DNA from: Zunongwangia endophytica
Lineage (GTDB): Bacteria > Bacteroidota > Bacteroidia > Flavobacteriales > Flavobacteriaceae
Direction: 5' to 3'
DNA: 64,000 nucleotides
Assembly: GCF_030409505.1 (NCBI RefSeq)
Contig: NZ_JAUFPZ010000002.1
Coordinates: forward strand, 3,541,501 to 3,605,500
The notes beneath the pieces are model-generated. The model was not told the origin of the DNA. It saw only the letters and a list, made by a program, of their open reading frames with translations, and did not search any database. Every line of letters starts with the position of its first letter. Position 1 is the first letter of the stretch. The position numbers and the translations under genes are program-made. This document shows, piece after piece, positions 27,008 through 35,843 of the stretch.

Positions 27008-29644
27008 TTAAAATTGTTGCCCAATGATGAAGTGAGTTTCCCATCCATTAGCTCCGCTATTAGGTTGTCCTGGCAACGCATCGAAACCATACCCAAAATC
27101 GATCCCTAATAATCCAAAAGCAGGCATAAATATTCTTAAACCGGCACCAGCAGATCTATTTAACTGAAAAGGATTAAAGTCTCTAAAGTTGTCGTAAGAT
27201 GCACCACCTTCCAAGAAAGTTAATGCATAAATAGATGCAGAAGGTTTAAGCGTTATTGGGAAACGAAGTTCTAAAGAGTATTTGTTATAAATCGTAGCTC
27301 CATCATCATTCGATGCCTGGCTTAAAGATGTTCTATCTAAAGGGATTAGAGATTGATTAGGATAACCTCTAAGACGAATAGTTTCACGACCATCAAGGCT
27401 GTAAGAGCCAAGACCATCACCACCAAGATAGAATCTTTCGAAAGGTGGTACTCCACGATCCTGATTGTAAGCTCCTAGAAAACCATATTCTACATTTGTT
27501 CTTAGTACTAAGTTTTTGCTCTCCCCAAAATTAGCTAATGTAGTATACCAATCTCCTTTAAATTTTACTTTATAAAATTCTAACCACTTATATTTTTCCT
27601 GGTCAATTTTAGCCTGATCTCCAACGGCGTTTGCTTGAGTAACACGCCCACCATTTCTGTTAATTAGATTACCATCGTTGTCTTCTAATTGGAATTCTCT
27701 TTGGTTTTCTAAATCATCGTAATCGACACCATTCCATAAAGAATAAGGAGGAGTGAATTTGGCTGTTAAACTAAAAACTGATCCTGCAATAGGGAATATT
27801 GGATTATATCTGGTGTTATCTCTAGTAATACCAAAGGTGTAGGTTAAGTTATTAGAGAAACCATCACCGTAAGTAAATAAACCTGTGTTATAGTTATTAA
27901 GATCGTAACGTTGGAATCCTAGCGTATGTGAAACCTGAAGGTATGGATCTGGTTCTGTTAAACGCTTAGCAAAACCTACGCTAACTCCCAAAATGTCGAA
28001 ACTACGGCTTTTATCAGCTCTTCTGGATTGATAGTCATACAAGAACTGTCTTGTGTAAGAGAAAGACGTTGATAACTGTACTGGCTTTTTACCTCCTAGC
28101 CAAGGCTCCATAAAAGAAAGACTATAGGTTTGGTAGTAGGTACTTGCTTGCGCTCTTAAAGACAATCTTTGACCATCTCCCATGGGTACCGGCGTGTAAG
28201 CTTCTTTATTGAAAATCTCTGAAATGGCGAAGTTATTAAAAGATAGTCCCAGCGTACCAATAAAGCCACCGCCACCGTAACCACCTTGTAGTTCGATTTG
28301 GCTGGCACCTGCTTCAACAACGTTGTATTCCAAAGATAATGTTCCACTTTGTGGATCTGGATCAATAAATTCAGGACTTAATTGTTCTGCATCGAAAAAT
28401 CCTAAAGAACCTAATTCCCGAACGGTTGAAACAACGTCTTGTTGGTTATATTTTTGTCCCGGTTTTGTAAGTAGATTTCTATAGATTACGTGATCTTTTG
28501 TTTTGTTGTTTCCAACCACTCTAATTTCATCAAAATACGCTTCTTTACCTTCGTTGATACGTAATTCGAAGTCTATAGTGTCATTGTAAACACGTGTTTC
28601 AACTAAGTTGAAACTTGAGAATAAATAACCATTATTTCTATATATCGTTGAAATATTTGTGGCATTTGGATCCTGCGCTTCGATTCTTTCGTTAAGAAGA
28701 ACGCCATTATAGGTGTCTCCTTTTTTGATGCCCATAGCACGATCTAAAAATTCATCTGTATAAACCGTATTTCCTATAAATGAAATGTCCCCAATAAAAT
28801 ATTTGTCTCCTTCTTCAACTTTAATATCTAACGCAATATTTTTATCATCAACTTTGATAAGGCTATCAGAAATAATTCTGGCATCACGGAAACCATTTTC
28901 TTTTAACTTATTAACCAGATTTTGTTTGTCTTCCTGATAATCGGCGCGATTAAATTTAGAGCGTTTCCAAAAACGATAAAAGCGTTTTTGTTTCGTGTTT
29001 TTCATTGCTCTTTTCAGTTTCGCATCAGAAATCTGATCGTTACCGATAATGTCAATATTTTTGATCTTTACTTTATCACCAGTATCTATATTTACAACCA
29101 TATTTACCTGATTGGTACCGGTTGTATCTTGTACTTCTACAGTATTGATAGCTACTTTTGCATTAAAATAGCCATCTTTTTTATACTTGCTTTCAATATA
29201 GTTTTTGGTGTTGGTAATTAAGTTCTCAGTAACATTAACACCGGTTTTAAGCTTATTTTCATCGATAAGCTCTTCTTTATCTCTTTTCTTTTTGATTCCC
29301 TGAATTCTAACTTCAGAAAGTTTTGGAATATCTGTGATAACAAGCTCAAGATCGGCAACACCGTTATCTATGTTTGTGATGTAAAATTCAATATCACTAA
29401 ACATATCAAGATCCCAAAGTTTTTTAATTACGTTACTTAAACGCTGTCCCGGGATGTAAAGTTCTTCACCTTTTTTAAGTCGTGTAAACGAGATCACGGT
29501 TTGCTCGTTGTATCGGGTAGATCCAGTTACCTTTATATCACCTAAAGTGTATTTTTTACCGTTTCCTATAGGGAGATCCTGCGCATTGGCAGCGATACTA
29601 AGAGTAAAACAAATTATTACGAATGCTACTATATTTTTCGTCAT
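27008..29644 (-). CDS. bamA: Outer membrane protein assembly factor BamA
   Basis: BamA inserts beta-barrel proteins into the outer membrane. The 878-aa protein has a signal peptide (about 1-22, ending ANAQ), five POTRA domains (about 30-430) and a 16-strand Omp85 barrel ending in the aromatic GQQF. The barrel contains the lid-loop motif ERFYLGGDGLGSY and RLRGY in loop 6, which is essential in the family. ATG 29644 is chosen because the signal peptide starts there; the longer frame would run into uppS. It is flanked by uppS and ompH, the usual order. Confidence 0.95.
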   Translation of the reverse strand: MTKNIVAFVIICFTLSIAANAQDLPIGNGKKYTLGDIKVTGSTRYNEQTVISFTRLKKGEELYIPGQRLSNVIKKLWDLDMFSDIEFYITNIDNGVADLELVITDIPKLSEVRIQGIKKKRDKEELIDENKLKTGVNVTENLITNTKNYIESKYKKDGYFNAKVAINTVEVQDTTGTNQVNMVVNIDTGDKVKIKNIDIIGNDQISDAKLKRAMKNTKQKRFYRFWKRSKFNRADYQEDKQNLVNKLKENGFRDARIISDSLIKVDDKNIALDIKVEEGDKYFIGDISFIGNTVYTDEFLDRAMGIKKGDTYNGVLLNERIEAQDPNATNISTIYRNNGYLFSSFNLVETRVYNDTIDFELRINEGKEAYFDEIRVVGNNKTKDHVIYRNLLTKPGQKYNQQDVVSTVRELGSLGFFDAEQLSPEFIDPDPQSGTLSLEYNVVEAGASQIELQGGYGGGGFIGTLGLSFNNFAISEIFNKEAYTPVPMGDGQRLSLRAQASTYYQTYSLSFMEPWLGGKKPVQLSTSFSYTRQFLYDYQSRRADKSRSFDILGVSVGFAKRLTEPDPYLQVSHTLGFQRYDLNNYNTGLFTYGDGFSNNLTYTFGITRDNTRYNPIFPIAGSVFSLTAKFTPPYSLWNGVDYDDLENQREFQLEDNDGNLINRNGGRVTQANAVGDQAKIDQEKYKWLEFYKVKFKGDWYTTLANFGESKNLVLRTNVEYGFLGAYNQDRGVPPFERFYLGGDGLGSYSLDGRETIRLRGYPNQSLIPLDRTSLSQASNDDGATIYNKYSLELRFPITLKPSASIYALTFLEGGASYDNFRDFNPFQLNRSAGAGLRIFMPAFGLLGIDFGYGFDALPGQPNSGANGWETHFIIGQQF

Positions 29645-29651
29645 AAATGCA

Positions 29652-30392
29652 CTAACTAAGTTGCTCACTTGTTTTTCCAAATCTTCGTTCTCTGTTTTGA
29701 TAATTATAAATGGCTTCGTAAAGATTTTCTTTTCTAAAGTCTGGCCATAAAATACTTGTAAAATACAACTCGGCATAAGCCATTTGCCAAAGCAAAAAGT
29801 TGCTGATTCTTTGTTCGCCGCTAGTTCTAATCATAAGATCAACATCGGGCACATCTTTGGTATATAAATTTTCAGAGATTAAAGAATCATTGATCTCGTC
29901 TGGTTTTAACGTTCCATTTTGCACTTTATTGGCTAAAATTTTAAATGCAGAGGTTATTTCTTCTCTGGATCCATAGCTTAAAGCTAAAATTAACGTCATT
30001 TTAGAGTTGTCTTTGGTCTTATCGATAACATCTAAAAGTTCTCTTTTCGCCTTTTTTGGTAAGTTCTCAATATTACCAATGGCAGTTAACCTAATGTCAT
30101 TATTTTGTAATGTTTTGATTTCTTTTTTTAACGAAGAAACCAAAATTTTCATTAAAGCATCAACTTCAAATTTAGGTCGATTCCAATTTTCTGTTGAAAA
30201 TGCGTAAAGCGTTAGATATTTAACTCCGATTTCGGCACTTCCTTCAACCACATCTCTAACAGATTTTACACCTTCATTATGCCCAACAGCTCTTAAAAAG
30301 CCTTGTTTTTTGGCCCAACGACCGTTACCGTCCATAATAACGGCAATATGCGCAGGTAATTTTGTTAAATTGAGATTTTCTTTAAAATTCAT
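29652..30392 (-). CDS. uppS: Isoprenyl transferase (undecaprenyl diphosphate synthase)
   Basis: UppS makes the C55 lipid carrier for cell-wall and O-antigen synthesis. The 246-aa cis-prenyltransferase has the catalytic Asp in VIMDGNGRWAKKQG (about 18-31), the Ser/Arg region YAFSTENWNRP, and the C-terminal RTSGEQRISNFLLWQMAYAE. It starts 3 bases after the DUF6089 stop and ends 7 bases before bamA, forming one envelope operon. Confidence 0.97.
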   Translation of the reverse strand: MNFKENLNLTKLPAHIAVIMDGNGRWAKKQGFLRAVGHNEGVKSVRDVVEGSAEIGVKYLTLYAFSTENWNRPKFEVDALMKILVSSLKKEIKTLQNNDIRLTAIGNIENLPKKAKRELLDVIDKTKDNSKMTLILALSYGSREEITSAFKILANKVQNGTLKPDEINDSLISENLYTKDVPDVDLMIRTSGEQRISNFLLWQMAYAELYFTSILWPDFRKENLYEAIYNYQNRERRFGKTSEQLS

Positions 30393-30395
30393 TCT

Positions 30396-31097
30396 CTAAA
30401 AGCTCGAATAACAGGGTTTTCTCCCGAAGGTTATTGTAAATGTGATTCCGGTAAAAACATACCAATCATTTGTATTTTGATTTCCAAAGGTAAGAATAGG
30501 ATCTGGTGTGTCTGTTAATTCCTCTGGATTACTTCCGTCTAAATTATCTGTAAACGTATATCGCGCTCCGATTTCGATTCCTCCGATTAGACGCTGAGTT
30601 ATAGTTGTTTTGTAACCGATAACCATTGGGATCGCAAATTCCCAATTTGTCCCTTCATTAACGAGAGGAGCTCCTCTAGATCCATCTAAAATCACATGAT
30701 CGGCACTAAAATAGGTGACTCCGGTATAAAGGTAAGGGCTGCTTTGTGGCGTTCCTTTATGAAGATCGAAATCCCAAAAATTAAATTCTAATCCTAAGGA
30801 AGCTTCAGTAATAGTATTGCTAAAAGAATAGCCTCTTTGTTCTCTTCGGGTATCATTACTGTCGGCATCGTCTGCTTCAATGTTTCCCATTATGACAGAA
30901 AATCTGAAAGAATGGCGAGGGCTTCGATTCCATTTAAGAATACCTCCAAAAGCAATATCACTGGGGTTGATGTAAGTAGATTTACCTACATCACCAATAT
31001 AATTTGCGCCACCCAAAAAGGCACCGACCTCATAAGTCTGAGATTGCAAATGTACTGAAGTGATTACCATTAAAACTAAAGCTATTCGATACCGCAT
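30396..31097 (-). CDS. DUF6089 family outer-membrane protein
   Basis: A 233-aa exported protein with a signal peptide (about 1-19, ending LQSQ) and repeated amphipathic strands with aromatic girdles, as in small outer-membrane barrels. The start TYEVGAFLGGANYIGDVG is typical of the DUF6089 family, which sits in front of uppS-bamA in Flavobacteria. Function is unknown. A consensus promoter precedes it, so it heads the uppS-bamA operon. Confidence 0.85.
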   Translation of the reverse strand: MRYRIALVLMVITSVHLQSQTYEVGAFLGGANYIGDVGKSTYINPSDIAFGGILKWNRSPRHSFRFSVIMGNIEADDADSNDTRREQRGYSFSNTITEASLGLEFNFWDFDLHKGTPQSSPYLYTGVTYFSADHVILDGSRGAPLVNEGTNWEFAIPMVIGYKTTITQRLIGGIEIGARYTFTDNLDGSNPEELTDTPDPILTFGNQNTNDWYVFTGITFTITFGRKPCYSSF

Positions 31098-31114
31098 AGG
31101 TTCTTAAAAGTTTG

Positions 31115-31143
31115 CAAATATAACAATTATGTTTGCTCTGCAA
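31115..31143 (-). promoter_or_regulatory. Predicted promoter of the DUF6089-uppS-bamA operon
   Basis: On the minus strand a TTG (complement of 31141-31143), an 18-base spacer and TATATTTG (complement of 31115-31122) match the Bacteroidota consensus. The ATG of the DUF6089 gene is 17 bases downstream. Confidence 0.7.
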
Positions 31144-31194
31144 TAATTTGAGCTAATTAGTATTACATTAACAGCGTTTTAAAAGAAATATTGT

Positions 31195-32079
31195 CTAATT
31201 ACGTTTGTCTTCTCCCCATAAAAGTTTCTTTCTTAATGTCTGGAGAAAACTATTGTCGTGGAGTTCTACAAGATTAATAGTATATGGCGCTTTTTTGATT
31301 ATAATTTCAGTCTCATTAGGGAGACTTGCTAAGCGTGAATCCATAGATAGAAGATGAGAGTCTTCGCGTCCACTAACTTTTAATGTGATTTTGGTGTTGT
31401 CTTTTATAATAAGCGGCCTTGCATTTAAATTGTGCGGCGCAATTGGTGTAATTACAATAGAATCTGCATCTGGCGTAATAACCGGCCCGCCACAACTAAG
31501 AGAATATCCTGTAGATCCTGTAGGTGTAGCAATAATTAATCCATCAGCCCAGTAAGAGGTTAGATATTGATCGTTTAGCCAGGTGTCTACGGTAATCATT
31601 GATGTCGTATTTTTTCTACTAACCGCTATTTCGTTTAGGGCTACGTTTTCAAAAATTTCATCATCAAATTCTGGATTTGTTTCAACTTGTAATACCGCTC
31701 TAGGAGAAATACTAAAATCTTTTCTTAGAATAGCGTGTATTGTTTCGCCTATTTGCTCTTTCTGAATGGTAGATAGAAAACCTAAGCGCCCGGTGTTTAT
31801 ACCAACGATTGGAATATCCAGATTCTTAATATAATTCACCGATTTTAATATGGTGCCATCACCACCGATAGTGAAAAAAAGATCAAAACTGTCATCTAAA
31901 ACATCGAAAGTTTCATAGTCACTATATTCCCCGGTAACGCTTTGATTTTTATTGATAAGTTCTAAAAAATAGCTTTCAATGATAACTTCAACTTTTTGTT
32001 CTTGTAAAAGCTCTAGAAGCTGATTGATATAAGTGCCGGCGTTTTCGTGATAAAACTGGCCGTAAATGCCTATTTTCAT
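31195..32079 (-). CDS. nadK: NAD kinase
   Basis: NadK phosphorylates NAD to NADP. The 294-aa protein has the GGDGTIL motif (about 73-79) and NTGRLGFLSTI, and the NAD-binding loop TPTGSTGYSLSCGGPVI. All key elements are present. It starts 1 base after the CBS-domain gene stop, so the two are likely one operon. Confidence 0.97.
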   Translation of the reverse strand: MKIGIYGQFYHENAGTYINQLLELLQEQKVEVIIESYFLELINKNQSVTGEYSDYETFDVLDDSFDLFFTIGGDGTILKSVNYIKNLDIPIVGINTGRLGFLSTIQKEQIGETIHAILRKDFSISPRAVLQVETNPEFDDEIFENVALNEIAVSRKNTTSMITVDTWLNDQYLTSYWADGLIIATPTGSTGYSLSCGGPVITPDADSIVITPIAPHNLNARPLIIKDNTKITLKVSGREDSHLLSMDSRLASLPNETEIIIKKAPYTINLVELHDNSFLQTLRKKLLWGEDKRN

Positions 32080-32080
32080 A

Positions 32081-32737
32081 TTAAATGTTTAGGTATTTGT
32101 CCAGGTATTTAGAACGGTCTCGAAGATTTTTATTGAAAGAATCTTCCTGATGCTGCGAGATAATGCTGTAGCCATATCTTCTTAATGACTGTATCACTTC
32201 AGTAATCCCGGTAGGATTAATTTTAATGGTGATTTGGGCAAGATCATTTTCAATCTTTGAAACAAATAAACCTAGTAAATGTACATTGCTTGATTCTATA
32301 ATCTGGCTTATTTCACTTAAAGAATAATCTTTAAATCCTTTTTCTACTACAATAATATTTCCTGCTTCATTTAAAAAGGGAGTTTCATTAAAAATTCCCA
32401 TAATTTCATTTAATTCCACATAGCCCAAATATTCATTTTCGTTATCTAAGACAGGTAATATATTAGAATTGTTCTGCGCAAAAGTTTCTAGGATATCTAA
32501 CCAGTAATCGGTATTTCTAACAAAAAAACCTTCGAGCGCATATTGATAATCTTCGATAGATTTTTCAGCATCAAAACAACGAATATCATTTTCAGAAATG
32601 CATCCCATATAGATCCCGTTGTTCTCTACTGGCAAGTGAGAATAGGTAAGTTGATTAAAATCATTTTGTACCTCGCCAATTTTATCTGTAAAATGACGAA
32701 TTGAAACATCATTTAAAATATATTCTTCCATATTCAT
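32081..32737 (-). CDS. CBS domain-containing protein
   Basis: A 218-aa protein with paired CBS motifs in the first 130 residues (VENNGIYMGCISENDIRCF and LDNENEYLGYVELNEIMGIF) and a C-terminal ACT-like region (about 140-205). CBS pairs bind adenine nucleotides. Its tight linkage to nadK suggests it could sense adenylate or NAD(P) state for NadK, but this is inferred; family function is unproven. Start at 32737; ATG 32731 is also possible. Confidence 0.85.
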   Translation of the reverse strand: MNMEEYILNDVSIRHFTDKIGEVQNDFNQLTYSHLPVENNGIYMGCISENDIRCFDAEKSIEDYQYALEGFFVRNTDYWLDILETFAQNNSNILPVLDNENEYLGYVELNEIMGIFNETPFLNEAGNIIVVEKGFKDYSLSEISQIIESSNVHLLGLFVSKIENDLAQITIKINPTGITEVIQSLRRYGYSIISQHQEDSFNKNLRDRSKYLDKYLNI

Positions 32738-32933
32738 ATCCCACGTCCTTTAGCGCAAATTAATTAAAATAAAATTCATTAAGCCATACCCAACTTTGTA
32801 TTTTTGTTAAAACAAAAAGTTTTAAGATAAGCTTTAGAATATGTAGTCGAGTAGTAATTTATAATTGCAAAAGGCTCTAAGTTTTAATTAAAACTATAAA
32901 ATGAAGCCTTTAATTAAGGAGAAAACTATAGTT

Positions 32934-33650
32934 ATGACGAAGTTAAGCGTTAATATCAATAAGATTGCCACATTAAGAAATGCAAGGGGAGGAGATATAC
33001 CTAATGTAGTGAAATGTGCTTTGGATATAGAGAAATTTGGAGCAGAGGGGATTACGGTGCATCCTCGCCCAGACGAAAGACATATTCGATATCAAGATGC
33101 GAAAGATCTGAAACCGGTTTTAAAAACGGAATTCAATATTGAAGGAAATCCAGTTACAAAATTCGTGAATCTCGTTTTAGAAATTAAACCAGCGCAGGTT
33201 ACGCTAGTGCCAGATGCTGAAGATGCAATCACCAGTAATGCCGGTTGGGATACTATTCGCTATAAAGAATATCTGCAAGAGGTAATTTCAGAATTTAAAA
33301 AATATGGGATTCGTACTTCGATTTTTGTTGATCCAGATGAAAAAATGATTCAGGGAGCTGCGGAAACAGGAACAGATCGCATAGAACTTTATACCGAAAG
33401 TTTTGCTGAAAAATTTGCAGCAGGAAAGAAAGAAGAAGCTGTAGCGCCTTATGCTAAATGTGCCAAAATTGCACATGATTTAGGATTGGGTATAAATGCG
33501 GGTCACGATTTATCGCTAGATAATATAGAATTCTTTAAAAATGAAGTGAATTTTGTTGATGAAGTGTCTATTGGTCACGCCCTAATTGCAGAAGCGCTTT
33601 ACTTAGGTTTGGAAGAGACTATCGCAAGATATTTAAAGAAATTACAGTAA
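32934..33650 (+). CDS. pdxJ: Pyridoxine 5'-phosphate synthase
   Basis: PdxJ condenses 1-deoxyxylulose 5-phosphate with 3-amino-2-oxopropyl phosphate to make pyridoxine phosphate (vitamin B6). The 238-aa TIM barrel has [27 protein letters not shown], and GHDLSLDNI, all typical of PdxJ. An upstream ATG (32901) is in frame, but ATG 32934 gives the family-standard N-terminus and is preceded by an AAGGAG sequence at suitable spacing. It is divergent from the CBS/nadK operon. Confidence 0.96.
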   Translation: MTKLSVNINKIATLRNARGGDIPNVVKCALDIEKFGAEGITVHPRPDERHIRYQDAKDLKPVLKTEFNIEGNPVTKFVNLVLEIKPAQVTLVPDAEDAITSNAGWDTIRYKEYLQEVISEFKKYGIRTSIFVDPDEKMIQGAAETGTDRIELYTESFAEKFAAGKKEEAVAPYAKCAKIAHDLGLGINAGHDLSLDNIEFFKNEVNFVDEVSIGHALIAEALYLGLEETIARYLKKLQ

Positions 33651-33693
33651 ATTAAAATTGGTCGATTTTGGCTAAGATTTTAAAAGATTTAAA

Positions 33694-34458
33694 ATGAAAT
33701 TACATACTAATATTTTAGGAAAAGGAAAGCCATTTATCATTTTACACGGATTTTTGGGAATGGGCGATAATTGGAAAACCTTAGGTAAGATGTTTTCTGA
33801 AGAAGAATACGAAGTTCATTTAGTAGATCAACGAAATCACGGTAAAAGTCCGCATAGTGATGATTTTTCTTATGAATTATTAGTAGAAGATTTAAAAGAA
33901 TATATTGAAGAGCATAAGTTAGAGAAGGTGGTGCTTTTGGGGCATTCTATGGGTGGTAAAACAGCGATGCTTTTCGCAGCAACCTATCCTGAATTGCTAG
34001 AGAAACTAATAATCGTAGATATTGCTCCTAAATATTACGAACCTCATCATCAGGAAATTTTAGCAGGATTAACGCTGTTAGAAGATGTCGATCTCTCTTC
34101 TCGCCAAGAAGCCTCTAAAATAATTTCTGAATACGTTCCCGATAGACCAACACAGCTTTTTCTTCTGAAGAATTTAGATCGCGAGGGTAAAGGGAACTAT
34201 GTATTAAAAGTAAACCTTAAAACACTAAAGGAGAAGATTGAAAATATTGGAGCAGGTTTAGAAAAGGATAAAGTTTATAAAGGGGAAACGCTTTTTATAA
34301 AAGGAGAAAAATCTAATTACATAAGATTACCTGAAGATGAACAACTTCTTCACAATCATTTTCCTGAAGCTAAAATTGAAACAATTAGTAATGCGGGACA
34401 TTGGGTTCATGCAGAAAATCAAGAAGACTTCTATAGCGCTATAATGCGATTTATCTAA
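33694..34458 (+). CDS. Alpha/beta hydrolase (YbfF-like esterase)
   Basis: The 254-aa protein has the alpha/beta hydrolase fold: oxyanion loop HGFLGMGDNWKTL, nucleophile elbow LGHSMGGKTAML with the catalytic Ser, and the C-terminal His in NAGHWVHAENQEDF. The arrangement matches the YbfF family of acyl-esterases. The natural substrate is unknown. It is cytoplasmic, with no signal sequence, 43 bases after pdxJ, so possibly in the same transcript. Confidence 0.9.
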   Translation: MKLHTNILGKGKPFIILHGFLGMGDNWKTLGKMFSEEEYEVHLVDQRNHGKSPHSDDFSYELLVEDLKEYIEEHKLEKVVLLGHSMGGKTAMLFAATYPELLEKLIIVDIAPKYYEPHHQEILAGLTLLEDVDLSSRQEASKIISEYVPDRPTQLFLLKNLDREGKGNYVLKVNLKTLKEKIENIGAGLEKDKVYKGETLFIKGEKSNYIRLPEDEQLLHNHFPEAKIETISNAGHWVHAENQEDFYSAIMRFI

Positions 34459-34469
34459 AAACCACCTAT

Positions 34470-34495
34470 AAATATTATGCATACATAATATTTTT
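34470..34495 (+). terminator. AT-rich terminator-like hairpin after the hydrolase gene
   Basis: The arms AAATATTATG and CATAATATTT pair over 10 bp with a 4-base loop and run into a T-tract. The stem is AT-rich, so the structure is weak. Confidence 0.4.
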
Positions 34496-34505
34496 ACCTA
34501 TTTTG

Positions 34506-34535
34506 TTGTGGGATTTGTAATTTGTGCTAAATTTG
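34506..34535 (+). promoter_or_regulatory. Predicted promoter of the FadL-like porin gene
   Basis: TTG at 34506-34508, a 19-base spacer and TAAATTTG at 34528-34535 match the Bacteroidota consensus exactly, 46 bases before the start codon. Confidence 0.7.
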
Positions 34536-34581
34536 AGCATAAGGTTCTCAAACCTGATAAAACTTAATTCTACAATAAATT

Positions 34582-35832
34582 ATGAAGAAACTAGTATTTC
34601 TAACCCTTTTTGGGTTGGCAGCTGCAATGACATATGCAGGTGGGTACAGAGTAGGACTTCAGGGGCAGCGAAGGCTGGCAATGGGTCATACTGGTGTAGC
34701 TGTGGTTGATAATGCAGAACTGGCCTTTTTTAACCCGGCGGGTTTAGTGTATTTAGAGGATAATATAAATGTTGCTTTTGGAGCAAGCGCCGTATTCTCT
34801 GATGTGGTTTGGCAGAATGATGAATTTGGACAGATGTCCCGAACAGATAGTTCTATCGGAACTCCCTTTTATGCCTACATTTCTTATCGAGCTACAGATT
34901 GGTTAACATTAGGGTTAGCAGCATATACACCTTATGGTAGTTCTGTAGAATGGCCAACCGATTGGTCTGGTTCACACCTCGTAAATGATATCGATCTTCA
35001 GGCAATTTATGTTCAGGCGTTAGCTTCAGTAAAAATTTCTGAAAAATTTAGTGTTGGTGGTGGTCCTATCTATGTAAATGGGTCGGTTAACTTCAATAGA
35101 AACTTAAACAGAACCCTTAGCGATATCGATGGAAATCGGGCAAATGTAACCGTAGATGCTTCAGGAGTGCATGCTTGGGGATGGTCTTTAGGGGCAATGT
35201 ATAATCCTACCGATAAACTGAGAATAGGAGCAAACTATCGTTCAGAAATTATTGTGGAAGCAGAAGAAGGTGATGCGGATTTTAGTAATATTCCTAATTC
35301 ACCACTTGCTCCTTTTAATGATACTAGATTTGATGCATCGCTGCCTTTACCAGCAGAGTTATCAATTGGTGCATCTTACGAGCTTACAGAGCAATGGTTA
35401 TTGGCTTTTGATTATAACCGTGCTTTTTGGGATGTTTATCAGTCTTTAGATATAGATTTTGAGGATCCAACTATTCCAGATTCAGAAAATCCAAGAAATT
35501 ATAAAGATGCGAATACCTATAGATTCGGAGTTCAATATATAGCTAACGACATGTTTACGCTTAGAGCGGGATATTATTTTGATGAATCTCCCGTGCAATC
35601 AGGATATTTTGCGCCAGAAACTCCAAGAAATGATGCGCATGGATTTACTGCAGGACTTTCAGTAAATATTACTGATAAACTTTCCATAGATGCTTCATTC
35701 CTTTATAATAGGTTTAAAGAGGTAGATGAATCTTATAATTATTATATGGAAAACGGAGAAAATGTACCTTTTGAAGGGACTTACAAAACTGTGGCGTTTG
35801 TTCCTGGTCTTGGGGTAACTTTCAAAATTTAA
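34582..35832 (+). CDS. OmpP1/FadL/TodX family outer-membrane transporter
   Basis: A 416-aa barrel protein. A signal peptide (about 1-20, ending TYAGG) is followed by the FadL hallmark: an N-terminal plug with GLQGQRRLAMGHTGVAV and NPAGL, then about 14 strands with FGVQYIANDMFTLRAGY near the end. Family members import long-chain fatty acids and other hydrophobic compounds. The substrate is not known. The SGNH lipoprotein downstream by 11 bases may release acyl chains that feed it. Confidence 0.93.
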   Translation: MKKLVFLTLFGLAAAMTYAGGYRVGLQGQRRLAMGHTGVAVVDNAELAFFNPAGLVYLEDNINVAFGASAVFSDVVWQNDEFGQMSRTDSSIGTPFYAYISYRATDWLTLGLAAYTPYGSSVEWPTDWSGSHLVNDIDLQAIYVQALASVKISEKFSVGGGPIYVNGSVNFNRNLNRTLSDIDGNRANVTVDASGVHAWGWSLGAMYNPTDKLRIGANYRSEIIVEAEEGDADFSNIPNSPLAPFNDTRFDASLPLPAELSIGASYELTEQWLLAFDYNRAFWDVYQSLDIDFEDPTIPDSENPRNYKDANTYRFGVQYIANDMFTLRAGYYFDESPVQSGYFAPETPRNDAHGFTAGLSVNITDKLSIDASFLYNRFKEVDESYNYYMENGENVPFEGTYKTVAFVPGLGVTFKI

Positions 35833-35843
35833 ACTTACAGGAA